From the NCBI GenBank assembly GCA_922989275.2, contig OV277858.1:13900227-13964226 (forward strand): DNA of 64,000 nucleotides, in the 5' to 3' direction. Shown one piece after another: positions 24,907-35,826 of the stretch. Position 1 is the stretch's first letter; every line of letters starts with the position of its first letter. The notes under the pieces are model-generated. The model saw nothing but the letters and a program-made list of their open reading frames with translations, was not told the DNA's origin and did not search any database. Source of the DNA: Gari tellinella. Lineage: Eukaryota > Mollusca > Bivalvia > Cardiida > Psammobiidae. The translations under genes and the position numbers were made by a program.

Positions 24907-25602
24907 GGGTAAAATAAAAACAGACCTGTGTTTCCGGTAACCCTAGTTTTTTCCCTCCGACCATAAACTGTTTTTTCTCTATTTTTCGAAAAATGTATCA
25001 GCGAATGTCAATAAGTTTTGCGGCGCTTGTTACAGACGTTTTCTGCGGACCGTGTAATAGAAGCTACGTACCACTTAATTGTTTAAAAAGCTCATTTATA
25101 GACGTTTAAGTATTGCACAGTTTATTGTTAAATAAGATTTAGCAGCTTTCTAAGTGAAATTTGCTCTAAATATGTCGTAAAGTACTTTCCTTGCACATAT
25201 AATCTGCTAGTGAGTTTACCGTTGACACATTCAACATGCAGACATTACATCTCATTGACTCATTTGACATGTATACAACACATTTCGAAACATAATTAAC
25301 TCCATATATCATATATGTCACTACTTTGCTGTTTTGGTACACCAATATTGAACATCAATGATACCAGTTTAGATTTTGAAGGTAATTTTTGTAATGGAGT
25401 CTACCAATAGAATAACAATTTGAAACGATATTTATAATAGTTATTTTATGAATAACCACAGGGCTCTGCACAATAAAACATTTTCATTTATTTTCATATA
25501 TTAATATAGATCTAACTATATAAGATACTCCATCAGAAAGTTCAATGTATTATACTATGTTTTTGGCATGTAATAGGAAACACAGGTACTTTTTATTTGG
25601 CC
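24907..25602. mobile_element. TIR element inserted in an AGT array
   Basis: The left end reads GGGTAAAATAAAAACAGACC then CTGTGTTTCC. The complement of the right end reads GGCCAAATAAAAAGTACC then CTGTGTTTCC. The inverted ends are about 28 bp with a few mismatches. The target duplication cannot be read because both flanks are TAGTA triplet sequence. No transposase ORF. Superfamily unknown. Confidence 0.75.
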
Positions 25603-25870
25603 TAGTAGTAGTAGCAGTTGTAATAGTTGTAAGCATGAAGTAGAATATCTAGTAGTAGTTGAAATCGTAGCTGGTGGTAGACGTAACAAAACTAATATAT
25701 TCTAGTACTAGTAGGTAGTAGTAGATCTAGTAGGAGTAAGCAGTAGTAGAAGAAGTAGTAGTAGTAGTAAAATAATAAGAACGAGTAAGGTAATAGAAAG
25801 TATCAGTAGCAGTAATAGTGATTAGCAATATCAGCAGTTGTACTAGTAAGTAGTAATAATAGTAAGCACC
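25603..25870 (+). repeat. AGT triplet tract, right of inserted element
   Basis: Continuation of the tract at 24740-24906. It abuts the 5' truncated end of the PLE remnant starting near 25875. Confidence 0.8.
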
Positions 25871-25874
25871 ATCA

Positions 25875-26205
25875 CCCAATCTAAAAAGACTAATCACTAA
25901 AGCCAAATTTGAAGAGAATAAAACGATACCAAAAGTCACTCGATGCGGTTTGTGCAACTATCTAATGAAAGGAGCATGGTTAATCGTTAAATGTGGCAAG
26001 AAAGTATCAGTGAAAGAAAACACTAGCTGTGATGTAAAAATGTCATTTATGTAATTATATGCAACGGATGCCACGAAGAGTATATTGGAGAGACTAACGA
26101 CTTAAGAAAACACATGACAGTACACAGACAACACGTACGAGACACAAGAGTAAGGACATATCGACAGTTGTGCAACAGTAGAACCGAAATTCCGGGTGTC
26201 CCCTT
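25875..26205 (+). pseudogene. PLE-1: Penelope-like GIY-YIG domain, 5' part
   Basis: In frame from 25875 the translation begins PNLKRLITKAKF, the usual lead-in to a Penelope-like GIY-YIG endonuclease. It continues with a Cys pair (RCGLCNYL), then CDVKNVIYVIICNGC and EEYIGETNDLRKHM..HRQHVRDTRVR. The GIY-YIG signature appears as VIY...YIGET. One frameshift lies near 26037. In intact PLEs this C-terminal domain nicks the target during retrotransposition. The RT half is missing: the relic starts at the AGT tract. The domain is cut at about 26205 by an inserted repeat and resumes near 27055. Confidence 0.85.
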
Positions 26206-27054
26206 TTTAGTTCACCTGACATGTAGTGCCAAGATGAGCTATTGTGATCGCCCTGTGTCCGTCGTACGTCGTCGTTCGTCCGTCGACCGTCGCAATTTTT
26301 TTCTTCAAAAATCTTCTTCTTGGAAACCACTGGACTAATTTCATTAACACTTTATAGGATTGTTCATTGTAAGGTACTCTCTTAGATATCTACACATATA
26401 GGTCATCTAATTGAAATTGTGTTTGCTATGGAAACCAATTGAAAAAACTTTTTCTTGTCAAAAACTACTGGTCCGAATTGTAAATTTACACAAATATGCC
26501 ATTTGTGACCCTCTATAAGTTTTTTAAAATTATTTTCACTATCTTTAAAAAACATAAGAGGGTGGGGCAGATGTTCCTTATACGGCTATGTAGTGAAAAC
26601 TTTAAAAATATTATTGTCAAAATCTACTGGTCCGATTTGAAAGAAATGTTTTTACACAAATAGTCAATTGATGACCATGTACCAGATTTATTAAAAATAA
26701 ATTTGTTATCTTCAAAAACATGGCCGTCAGTGGGTGGGGTACGTATTCCTTATGTTAATGTAGAGTAAAACATTAAAAATCTTCTTCTCTGAAACATCTG
26801 GTTCAAATTCAAAATAATTTTACACACTTGGTCAATTGATAACTCTGTACCAGATTTCTTCAAATCATTTTGTTATCTTAAAAATAATTGCAACCAGAGA
26901 CGTTGACCCATCGCCAGTTTTCTTTAAATAATCTTACTAGCACAAACAACATCGTCACCAGTGGGTGGCGTAAATAAGTAAAAACATACTCATTACTGGT
27001 CAATTTACATGACCGTAATCAGAAGTACCAGATGAGCGATTTAGGGCCGCATGC
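26206..27054 (+). mobile_element. Repeat inserted in the PLE-1 GIY-YIG domain
   Basis: It begins AGTTCACCTGACATG, has a GTCCGTCGTACGTCGTCG-rich stretch, then three or four imperfect tandem units of about 140-170 bp marked by CTACTGGTCCGAATTG and GGGTGGGG, and ends near CAACTCTTGTTT. A related start occurs at 22122. It separates two halves of a single PLE domain. Exact ends and target duplication are uncertain. Confidence 0.65.
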
Positions 27055-27190
27055 AACTCTTGTTTCAAAATGCAAACAGACAGCATCGTTACCAGAAGAC
27101 AGAAGGGAAAGATTCATTCAAATGTTTAAACCAAGACTCAAATGGCTGTTTTATCGTCACCTAGAGTGGCGTTCCCTGTGTTACAACAAA
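27055..27190 (+). pseudogene. PLE-1: end of GIY-YIG domain
   Basis: The translation contains EDRRERFIQMFKPRLKW, the terminal E..FI..FKP.LN-like segment of PLE GIY-YIG domains (compare KEIIFLKAFKPKLN in PLE-2 and KEHYFINCFKPKLN in PLE-3). It belongs to the relic at 25875-26205, with the 850-bp repeat lying between the two parts. Confidence 0.75.
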
Positions 27191-28056
27191 TTTACGTCAC
27201 GTCATTACGTCGGCGTTGCTTTTTAAAGCATGGAGAGTTAAGCTTAACATTTCTAGTAAGTGCTTACAGAGTCCACATCTGGGCTCGTTGCACTTGGTGA
27301 CTGACGGGCATGTTTTAGTTTAATAAATTCGGATTTAATCAGTAGAAATTTTCAATAAAGAAGTTGTCATTTGCATTTTACGACTTTCGTTTCATTCAAA
27401 CTTATTTTCATGTTCTTATCCGAATTTAAAACATCCATGTTTTTTCTTATGATACCGTATACCTCCTTGTGTTTGGGAGTGTGCGTATATATAAATGGTG
27501 TTATGTTTGTGATATTTTTGTCCCTGACTTTTAGTAACTGTGAATTGGGAATATATAAGGCTTACTTAATCCCTGTATGTATAACCTGTATTGGTACATT
27601 CTTTCGTTTAGTATTATGATATAATTCTCCCAAACGTTCAGATAGTATTTCGTAAAAATATACATTGCTAAATTAAACAAAGCCTTATGATGTCATGATG
27701 ACGTGACGTCATAAAATGTGTGTTAACGATACCACGTAGTTACCATGAACATATTGTATTCATTCCACTGATGAATAATGTACGAAACGCGTCGGGAAAA
27801 ATAAAATTTCAAAAAAGCAATTTGCGTGTGTGTTTAGATGGCTGTGTTTAGGGTATGGATACAGTTCTTGGTGCAGTTTAAGCTAAATATAGAAACTGAT
27901 CTCGAGCAACACTACTTTCCATTCAGTTAGTTTTACTCTAAACACAACAACATTCGGGGGTTATCAGGCCTATTTCAACAATTATCAGATTAAAACGTCA
28001 TCATAAGACAGGTACACACAGTAGAATGTCTCAAAAACACCAAACTGATAACAAGT
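27191..28056. other. PLE-1 3' region and inter-element spacer
   Basis: Probably the non-coding 3' end of PLE-1. It contains GATGACGTGACGTCAT (about 27696-27712) and then the hammerhead-like motif at 27757-27805. The 82-aa ORF at 27371-27619 is hydrophobic without a known motif. Confidence 0.45.
27757..27805 (+). ncRNA. Hammerhead-ribozyme-like motif 3' of PLE-1
   Basis: CTGATGA (27768-27774), an 8-nt spacer that could form only a weak stem II, CGAAAC (27783-27788), GC, then GTC (27791-27793), the usual cleavage triplet. Bases before CTGATGA (TTCC) can pair with GGAA after the triplet, giving a short stem I with one mismatch. Hammerheads with very short stem III are known in Penelope-like elements, and this one follows a GIY-YIG relic on the same strand. 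Catalytic competence is uncertain because stem II is poor. Confidence 0.5.
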
Positions 28057-28267
28057 AAACGCCCACCAACAAACCTAAAAATAATTATAACCAAAGTCAA
28101 AATTCCCAATACAATTGCAATATAAAAGGACACCATAGGGTAACACAATGCGTAAAATCAAACTGTAGTATATGTAAACATATTCAAAGAAACAAGAACA
28201 TTAACTTTAATGGCAAAATATTTGATATTAACGCAAATATGTCATGCGACGTTAAGAATGTTTTGTA
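28057..28267 (+). pseudogene. PLE-2: GIY-YIG domain, 5' part
   Basis: The translation starts RPPTNLKIIITKVKI, the PLE lead-in. After a frameshift it gives C-VKSNCSICKHI with paired Cys, NFNGKIFDINANMSCDVKNV and LY, where it is interrupted. The second part at 28741-29010 continues the domain. The relic lies about 250 bp after the hammerhead-like motif of PLE-1, on the same strand. The RT part is absent. Confidence 0.82.
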
Positions 28268-28738
28268 TACTAGGCCAAACTGCCAACGCAACACCTCCGA
28301 GCTCCCTTCTATTTTTTATATCAGAGCGGGTGTTTTAAATCGATGGTAAAGTTGACACAAAATTATTAAATGTTTATTTGTGTTTTTAAATTGATGTACT
28401 GCCCTCAAAGTTGTTAATAATGGCAACAAATTTTCATTGACACTTCTGACGAATAATAACCATGTATCCAAAACGTATCGCTAATTTCTGGTTAACATTC
28501 CCCATTGAAAATGCATTAAAATGAGATTTCACAAAATTCCATATTTTTTTGGACCAAATGCCAATTCATTTTGTTTTTGTTTACCAAGAATATTGTCCAT
28601 TTATCACTCTATGAATTGCAGAATAAATCTATTCAGGATATACACACATTACAGAATTGACCAGACTAACTTAAGACATGTTTAACGTTGGAAGTAATGG
28701 GAATATCCGGGGTGTTGCGTTGGAGGTTTGGCATAGTA
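28268..28738. mobile_element. 471-bp TA-type TIR element inside PLE-2
   Basis: Inverted ends: TACTAGGCCAAACTGCCAAC on the left and TACTATGCCAAACCTCCAAC on the complement of the right. CGCAACACC follows on both. TA flanks it (28266-28267, 28739-28740). Removing the element and one TA leaves TTGTATGTTATAATGTG, which reads LYVIMC and restores the GIY-YIG frame. TA duplication suggests a Tc1/mariner-related MITE. No transposase. Confidence 0.87.
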
Positions 28739-28740
28739 TA

Positions 28741-29010
28741 TGTTATAATGTGTATTTGATAGAGTGAACACTATATCGATTAGACATGGGGATAAACTCA
28801 GAACTAGAAGAACCATACATGCACAACAGATCAGAACCCCTTCAACGAGACACTTCCCTCGCAGTAGTCATTTAGACACCTGCAACAATACTGCATTAAA
28901 CTTTCATATGTTTCTTTTTAAAATTAAAAATCGAAAGTACCTCGGCTAGATTAGAAAAGGAAATTATATTTTTAAAAGCTTTCAAACCAAAACTAAATAC
29001 GAAAGGATAA
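28741..29010 (+). pseudogene. PLE-2: GIY-YIG domain, 3' part
   Basis: It resumes with V-I-M-C, then in a shifted frame gives DKLRTRRTIHAQQIRTPSTR and SHLDTCNN, matching the central LR.R...H..QI.D and H.D.C segments of PLE endonucleases. It ends RLEKEIIFLKAFKPKLNTKG with a stop at 29008-29010. Several frameshifts make it non-functional. Confidence 0.8.
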
Positions 29011-30180
29011 ATAGTTCAAGTATTTATGAAAACAAAATATTAGATTCCAATATTATAAAGTATAATTTAATGTCCTGACGTCAGTATTTCTATAATGCAT
29101 GACCTCATGATATCTTAAAGAACGACTATCAATACTTGATAACGTCGGAATTTGTAGTTATTGACGTCGTCACATTAAAAACTACTTGTTATAGCTTTAC
29201 AATTGATACCGCTATTGCTCAGTAATACATGTCGCACTGATGCTGTCTAAATCGAACTCTGCTCGTCACTTAACAATTATTGTATTTGTTGTTGCTGATT
29301 TGGCAATAAACAGATCCTCTTTAAACTCCTTAAACGAATTTGGTTTTTCTTTAAGTGTAACTGGAGTTATATATTCAAATGTCTATTAAACGATATCTAC
29401 TTTACTATGCAACCTGAACCGGCGATTTTCGGAAATGTTAATTTAAATAGTATTTAGAAATTGCTGTCAGCAAATTAGATAGTTACATTATTTATGTACA
29501 GATATTTGCACACTGAAATGATATTTCTACTGCACTAGGGGAATATTTTGTTTATATATGTTCTGTATATAATATATGAATGTACATATATATAAATATA
29601 TCCGTGTTCACTGTGTCTGCAATCAATATAGATGTTAAGTTCGTCGAAATCCTTTCGCACAGTATAATATCAGATAGTTAAGATTTTTATGGTTGGTTTA
29701 TGACTATACATAAGGTAAAATGTGATTATGAAGTATGTATGATCTCCTAATCGATATTTCCCCTCGCTATGTATCAACATATGAATAATATGTAATCATT
29801 TTAATTACATGACAAAATAGTTGTAACACTTACTTAGAGTTACCGTTTATTTCCTCATCTTTAGTATGCTTATATTGTCATTTATCACCATTTTTGATAA
29901 TGACTTTGATTAAATGAATTTGATTCAACTGATATCTGGTATCTGTCAATTGGCTATATTTATATCCTGTAACAAATACGCAATCAAGATTGTTGATTAT
30001 GCAAGTAAATGTACTACTCTACTTGCAATGCTGCCATAATTTGAAGCTATATCTATCAAAGAAATCTTATGCTAATTCCTTTGACAATATTCATTTGTAT
30101 AATACAGTCAACTCATTCAACCTTAGCGACGAGTATACTAGTCATTTGCATACAGTCTACCAGTGAATAGAAAATAGGTT
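29011..30180. other. PLE-2 3' flank and AT-rich sequence
   Basis: CTGACGTCAG (29081) and TTGACGTCGTCAC (29162) precede a CACTGATG...ATCGAAC string at 29234-29256, possibly a decayed hammerhead. Further right is AT-rich sequence with a TATATA-rich patch at 29555-29605. No gene recognised. Confidence 0.4.
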
Positions 30181-30339
30181 ATATGTAAAATATTGAACCT
30201 TGGTCGGAGGGGTCTTGAAGGAGCATGGACTAATGTGTCCCCCGGATAGAGTGACACACACACATGAGACCGAGGCGTGATACCCTACTCTTACACTAGA
30301 TAACATTATCTAGTTATTTCGGATATCCACCTAAAAGCA

Positions 30340-30395
30340 CTGACCTCGGACATCGGACCACGGTTTTTAGTCTCATCCGAAGGAATTAGTCGAAG
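30340..30395 (-). mobile_element. SINE fragment, central conserved domain
   Basis: The minus strand reads CCTTCGGATGAGACTAAAAA then ACCGTGGTCCGATGTCCGAG, the same domain as at 17070-17150. The surrounding 30190-30420 region is likely the rest of a decayed copy. Confidence 0.55.
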
Positions 30396-30935
30396 GGCGT
30401 AAAATTGAACTTAAGAGTTAATAAGTTAAACCATTTGTACTAAAAGAATGGAATGAAACACTGCAAACATCTCAACGATAGTCTAAAGTAACAATTGTAC
30501 AGTGTAGCAGACAGCTACTTCTATAATAAATAATAACATAAGCCGCATGTTCTGAGGGGAAACATTTGACCTTGAAGACCGTATGCCTATTTATCCAAGA
30601 AATATCCACATAAAATATCTAGTTTTAATCCAGTTTCGTCCAGTTTTTACTATTAAGGATTGTTTTTAAGATGCATTCAAAAATGACTAACAATACAGAA
30701 CAGTTCAGTAAGCCCTTTACTGACCTGTGTATACATTGCTTGTAAGGGACGAAATTACTATTTTAATGTATGATCACGACGTATAGTTATAGACAGACAC
30801 GACGTACCAAAAGACTCTTTATGAACTGTTCCATATACAAATCGGCAACTGGGTAGACCCGCCGACCACTCTCAAGTCAGCTAGTAGACTTTCTTACCTG
30901 AACACGATATTATAAATGCACGATGCCTACGAGTG
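30396..30935. other. No gene recognised
   Basis: No ORF, RNA or repeat signal that I can support. Confidence 0.35.
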
Positions 30936-32000
30936 CTATGACTAAGTATTTTCTTGTGCTATTGCGAAATTTGCAACAGTGATTGAACGTGATAACTGCA
31001 AGTACAATTCAAACAGTTTTACAATAAACACTGCTAAAATGTTTTATTGCATTTCTAGTTACTAAGTTTATGTTAACCAAATGTTCAATGAACCAAATTG
31101 GCAATTCTGTTTTACATTAGAAAACATTTCTAATTTATATTTTAAAGTAAAAAAAACCCGACGCCGACCGATGTGTCAAATTAGGTCAAATGATCAAGAC
31201 GTACATTATATCATGTACAGATTATCATTAAATTGAGTATAACGTTTACGATACGATGGACTTTAATTTTTTATTGTAATCCGGTGAATGTCAAAGTGAT
31301 TGAACGTGTCCACCAGAATTGCATTAATAACGTTTTTTAATAAACAATGCCAACAAGTTTTAATTTGCATGTTCGTTTATTTCAATGATGTCAACAGGAA
31401 CTGCAATAAATCGATGTCGCGATCCATTCTGATTTTAGACTACCTTTCGAATAATACTGAGCTATAATCTGCTAAAATAGAAACAAAATATATTTCCCGA
31501 CTCCGACGCCGACGAATGCTTCAAATTATGTCGGATGATCAAAAAGCCTAAAAATAGCAATTCCATGTGATAATCTTATGGAGTATATTTCTGATGATAC
31601 CATTTTTTGCAAATATGATTGAATGTGTCCATTGCAAATGCAATTATTAAACAAGTTCTTGAATGAACTCTGCTAAATGGTTTTATATTGCAATTGCTTT
31701 TATTTCAATCATGTCAACACAAAACGCAATCATATATTTTCGTGACTCATTCTTTATAATATTGAGTTACATTCTGTTAAACGTTAAACATAACTCCCGA
31801 CGCCGACGAATGCAATGAATTTTGTCGGATGATAAAAGCTCTAATAATATGTTCATGTGCTACAGTAACACGTTTCCGATGGACTTTGACATTTTACTGC
31901 AAGTCAGGTTATTGCAAATCTAGTTGGCAAGAGCATTGCAATAAAACATGGTTGCAATAAACAGTTCAAAAGTGTTTAAATCGAACCATCCCGTTGCTTG
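30936..32000 (+). repeat. Tandem repeat, units of about 300-345 bp
   Basis: Units are marked by CCCGACGCCGAC followed by GTCGGATGATC-like text near 31158, 31497 and 31796. Between markers lie shared segments such as 'gatggactttgacattttactgcaa' and 'cagtaatgtc-aac...gcaataa'. A further partial copy lies at about 36240-36600. No coding potential. Confidence 0.7.
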
Positions 32001-33955
32001 ATTCATATTAATCAATCATTTATGCAAGTTATATTACCTTTCACAACATTTCTTATTTATATACTCAGCCAACAAAGATAGTATCCATTTTTACGTTTAC
32101 TTTACACTATGTAAATTTCAAAACTCCATATCCTTATATAAAGTACTTTATCAAATCAAGTTTTGTGTGAGATCTTAAAGGCTCATACGTTCACTTATTG
32201 TGTTCATCTAATTTCAAATTAAAGGAGGTAATTTGATATAATAAGAGCTTCAAGCCCTAATAACGCCTTTAAAGTTGTGATGAACAAAAGTCTAATGTGA
32301 TTTTATATTATTTAAGAAAAGGTTAAAGCTGCTAAATATGAGCGTCATCGTTTTTATTCATTGGAAAACATATCTTAGCAAAAATGCTATCTTAAGGAAA
32401 AAGAGTAATATATATTTTATTTTCAAAACAATGTGCCAGTTAGTGAGTCACAATGTTTCTATGCTGTCTGTCACTCTCTATAAAATAAACGTTAAATACA
32501 ATTGAAGTATGATATGCTGAGAAATTTAGAATACAAAAGTGGGCAATTTCCGTCTTGGTTGAGTATATATTCGGTCATATTCAGTTAAAAACAAAAAATG
32601 ACTTCGTTTTCCGACGCAAATGTATGCATAAAGGTAATTCGCGGGTGCGCTTAGTTTCCATACAAGGTGTTATTAAACATTTCTTGAAGAATGGTAATAG
32701 CCTAAAAAACAATGTGTGAAAATATAGGCAAAACTTATCGTGTGGTTTGTCTTTAAGGTCTCTTTTTCTGACAAAAACTTGGAATTTTGATGATTTTATT
32801 TTTTTTTTAAAAATAAACAAAGCTAATGAATATAAGTCTCGCTCAATAAGTAGTCAACATCATTCATTACAAGAAAGGCTAAACACATTTTGAATAAAGG
32901 TGTTCAGAAAGATGTTATCAGCTATTTAAATTTTGCAAAATGCTCAAAGATTGAATTACAAAAAAAAGAATCATTCAATGTATATTTATTTTCATTTTAT
33001 TCGAATATATGGTTGATGAAGTAGTTGGTCATACAAAATTAGAAAATATTACAGTCAGGGTTGGTTGTAATAACAGTTTTTCTTATTTACCCTATCCCTA
33101 ATGCTCGCGTGTCAGCGTGTGTTTCATTATTCCCTTATTAGCGCGTAATAGCGCGACTTTATCTATTACCTGATAAGCGCGACTTTCCGCGGCTTATCAA
33201 TTACCTGATGAGAGCGGGTTAGAGCTAGTCCTCGATTTAACGGCTAAAATCTCATTCTTCTACTTATATTGTACTGTCCGGGTGTCTACACCTTTTAAGT
33301 ATGTTCAAATATCTTACGAATTCCGAAATCTAATTATAGCGTTGCTATACAAAACAATTGCATAAAAAGAGGCTTAGGTCGACAGGCATGACCTAATGTT
33401 GATCGGTGATCTCCGTATGACTGGCATATGAGGTTGCACGCACTACTGGTCACCGTTCGGAAAGTACGATCTATGTCGATTTATGAAATATGCAGATACA
33501 TTATCACACGAAAGGTTCTAGCTGTTCCTGAGGTCAACATCTAAATATAGTTGACCAATAAAATTGCGGACTTCCATAGAGCACACTCGACAATCATGCT
33601 ATCTAATATCAACGGGAAGCCGCTTGACCGTTGGGTCACACACCGGATACGGTAGTAATAATATTATAATCTTTATTCAAGTCTCATCATGGATACAACA
33701 TAATACACTTACATAATAAATACAAACAAATGAATGTTCCATGTCATTCAGTTATGAATTATAAGAGACTACCATAGCGTTGTCAAAATGAACACATTCT
33801 AGGTACTATAAAGAATATAAAGATTCGACTCGGGGGTACTAAAGCTTCGGCTCATCAAAAGTAAGTATAATCCTCGGTTGTAGATCGAAATATCAATCAA
33901 CTAATTAACCAATCAAGCAAATTACATCTGAAGTCTGTGACAATTTTTTCTGTCC
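32001..33955. other. No gene recognised
   Basis: The 79-aa minus ORF at 32581-32820 is Lys/Phe-rich with no motif. A cluster of GCGCGACTTT and ATTACCTGATAAG repeats occurs at 33130-33215. Nothing else is supportable. Confidence 0.35.
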
Positions 33956-33959
33956 CATC

Positions 33960-35040
33960 TCGCAACTCAGCATCTCACCTCATATTATGATCTATATCCA
34001 AACTGAACAAATGAAACGAATATTTAGCTGTCAGGCATTTTAGATCCTGATGAGAACCTAGCTACTCGGCGTCTCATTTATATCTAAATGTGTGTTAAAC
34101 TAGAAAGAAAGTAATAAATTGAATAATTCTAAGGTGTCAAACAGTTTGGATCCTATTGCAGTGCCTAGCTACACTGCGTCTGATCAAGATTCAAACTGTA
34201 TGCGTAGGAACTCACGTGAAAAAAAATTCTAACAGCCATCAAACAGTTGCGACGCCGAGTCACTCAGCATTGTGATCGGGATCCAAACTGACTGAATATA
34301 TATGAAAGTAATATTTCTTCATAAAATGTAAATCTGTTTAGATATTGATTACATGGCGAACTATTCGGCGTCTCATCTTCAACCAAATCGCTTGTGTAAA
34401 ACTATTATGAAAGGTAATTAAATTTATTCTAAGGTGTCAAACAGTTTGGATCCTGATGCATTGCCGATCTACACGGCGTCTGATCAATATTCAAACTAGT
34501 TGCTTAGGAATTCACAAGAAAGAAAATATTCTATTAGATTTCAAACAGTTGCGACACCGAGTCACTCAGCATTGTGATCGAGATCCAAACTGTCTGAATT
34601 AATACGAGAAAAATAATTCGTTCTAGAATCGTAAAACAGTTTAAGACCTTGATAAGATCGCATGCTACTCGGCGTCTCGTCTACACAGAAACTGTTCGAT
34701 CTCACAACAAAATAAGTGATACAAATCCAATTTTGTGTAGATTTTGAGTATTTATTGGAGTTTGACTAAATGCATAAAAAATGAACGTGAGATAAATGCA
34801 AGACATGGCGCACGTATTGCAGACTGTGGATGCTCAGATTAGAAGTCGTTCCTCAAATACGGCGCCTGATTAGGGTCGACACTCTTTTCAGTGACATAGA
34901 AATAAATATAGCTGATTCTGGTGAGATACTCAGTATCTGAGCTGTATCAATGCTTATATCCAGATTAGACTCCGAGCTACTGCGTGTCTCAGCTGTATCA
35001 GTTACTCGGCGTCTGATCTTGATCTAGGTTTTGGAAACGC
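33960..35040. repeat. Array of about 60-bp palindromes in 300-bp higher-order units
   Basis: Successive imperfect palindromes have arms CAGTTTGGATC... and ...GATCAAGATTCAAACTG around an ACTCGGCGTCT / AGACGCCGAGT-like core. Examples start near 34030, 34138, 34237, 34331, 34437, 34541 and 34632. Three palindrome types recur in order with a shift of about 300 bp (34030 to 34331, 34138 to 34437, 34237 to 34541). The same core occurs in the TIR elements at 9279-10568 and 11274-11516. Confidence 0.82.
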
Positions 35041-35137
35041 TATTCTATTGTACACAGTCGAAAAATCGTTACTCCGTGCGGTATAGTATATGCTTAATAA
35101 AATAAATCTAAATAAAAATATATTGGAAATATATTGA

Positions 35138-35500
35138 TTTGTATCGTTTTAATCCAATTGCCACCTACTTATTCATACTTAAAATTGTATGAAAATACAC
35201 AGTTAGAAACGAAATTTAATTATCTACACACTTTACATTTACAGTAAACATGCATGTTTTTTGTGAAGCAAACAAGCAGTTATAAGGACTTGAAAATAAT
35301 AGGTGCCATAAATCTAAGTGTCAGTAATAAAAGAGATTGTATCTTTTTAACCCAGTGGCACTCTACCAATTCATACTTCAAATTGTATAAAAAATACACC
35401 GTTAGAAAGGGAATTAATTTTTCTTCAAACTTTACGTTTACACTAGTATGCTGTTGTTAAGCAAAAAGGCAGTTAATAGGGCTTGAAAATGACACACGTC
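35138..35500 (+). repeat. Tandem dimer, about 198-bp period
   Basis: The segment from TTGTATCGTTTTAATCCA recurs at 35336 as TTGTATCTTTTTAACCCA and continues in parallel through 'tacacagttagaaacg', 'aaactttac' and 'aagcag' type text. The 68-aa ORF at 35254-35460 spans both units and is not credible as a gene. Confidence 0.7.
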
Positions 35501-35826
35501 AAATTCACACTAGTTTTCCAATATTTCCAATTAGGTGTATTGGTGAGAGTGTGTACTCTTATCCGTCAGATACTGGCTATAGATAGCCAAATTACAATTA
35601 TCTATATCCCCGACGTATACGCCGATGGTGTCATTGCTACCAGGTAAAGGGTTAAAATGTCAGAAAGTTGAAGTTGAGACACAGTTACCTATATACCTGG
35701 AAATTAAAATTCTGTCATTAAAATGCATTATTATTTATTCATGGACTTTATTCATGAACTTGCATACAAGGTTAATTATATTGTTTAAACATAATAATGG
35801 GCAATATTGATCTTAAAAAGCTTCAA

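Noticed and set aside
33960..35040. CRISPR-like array
   Set aside because: The repeated palindromes are diverged, have no constant repeat with unique spacers, and the context is eukaryotic.
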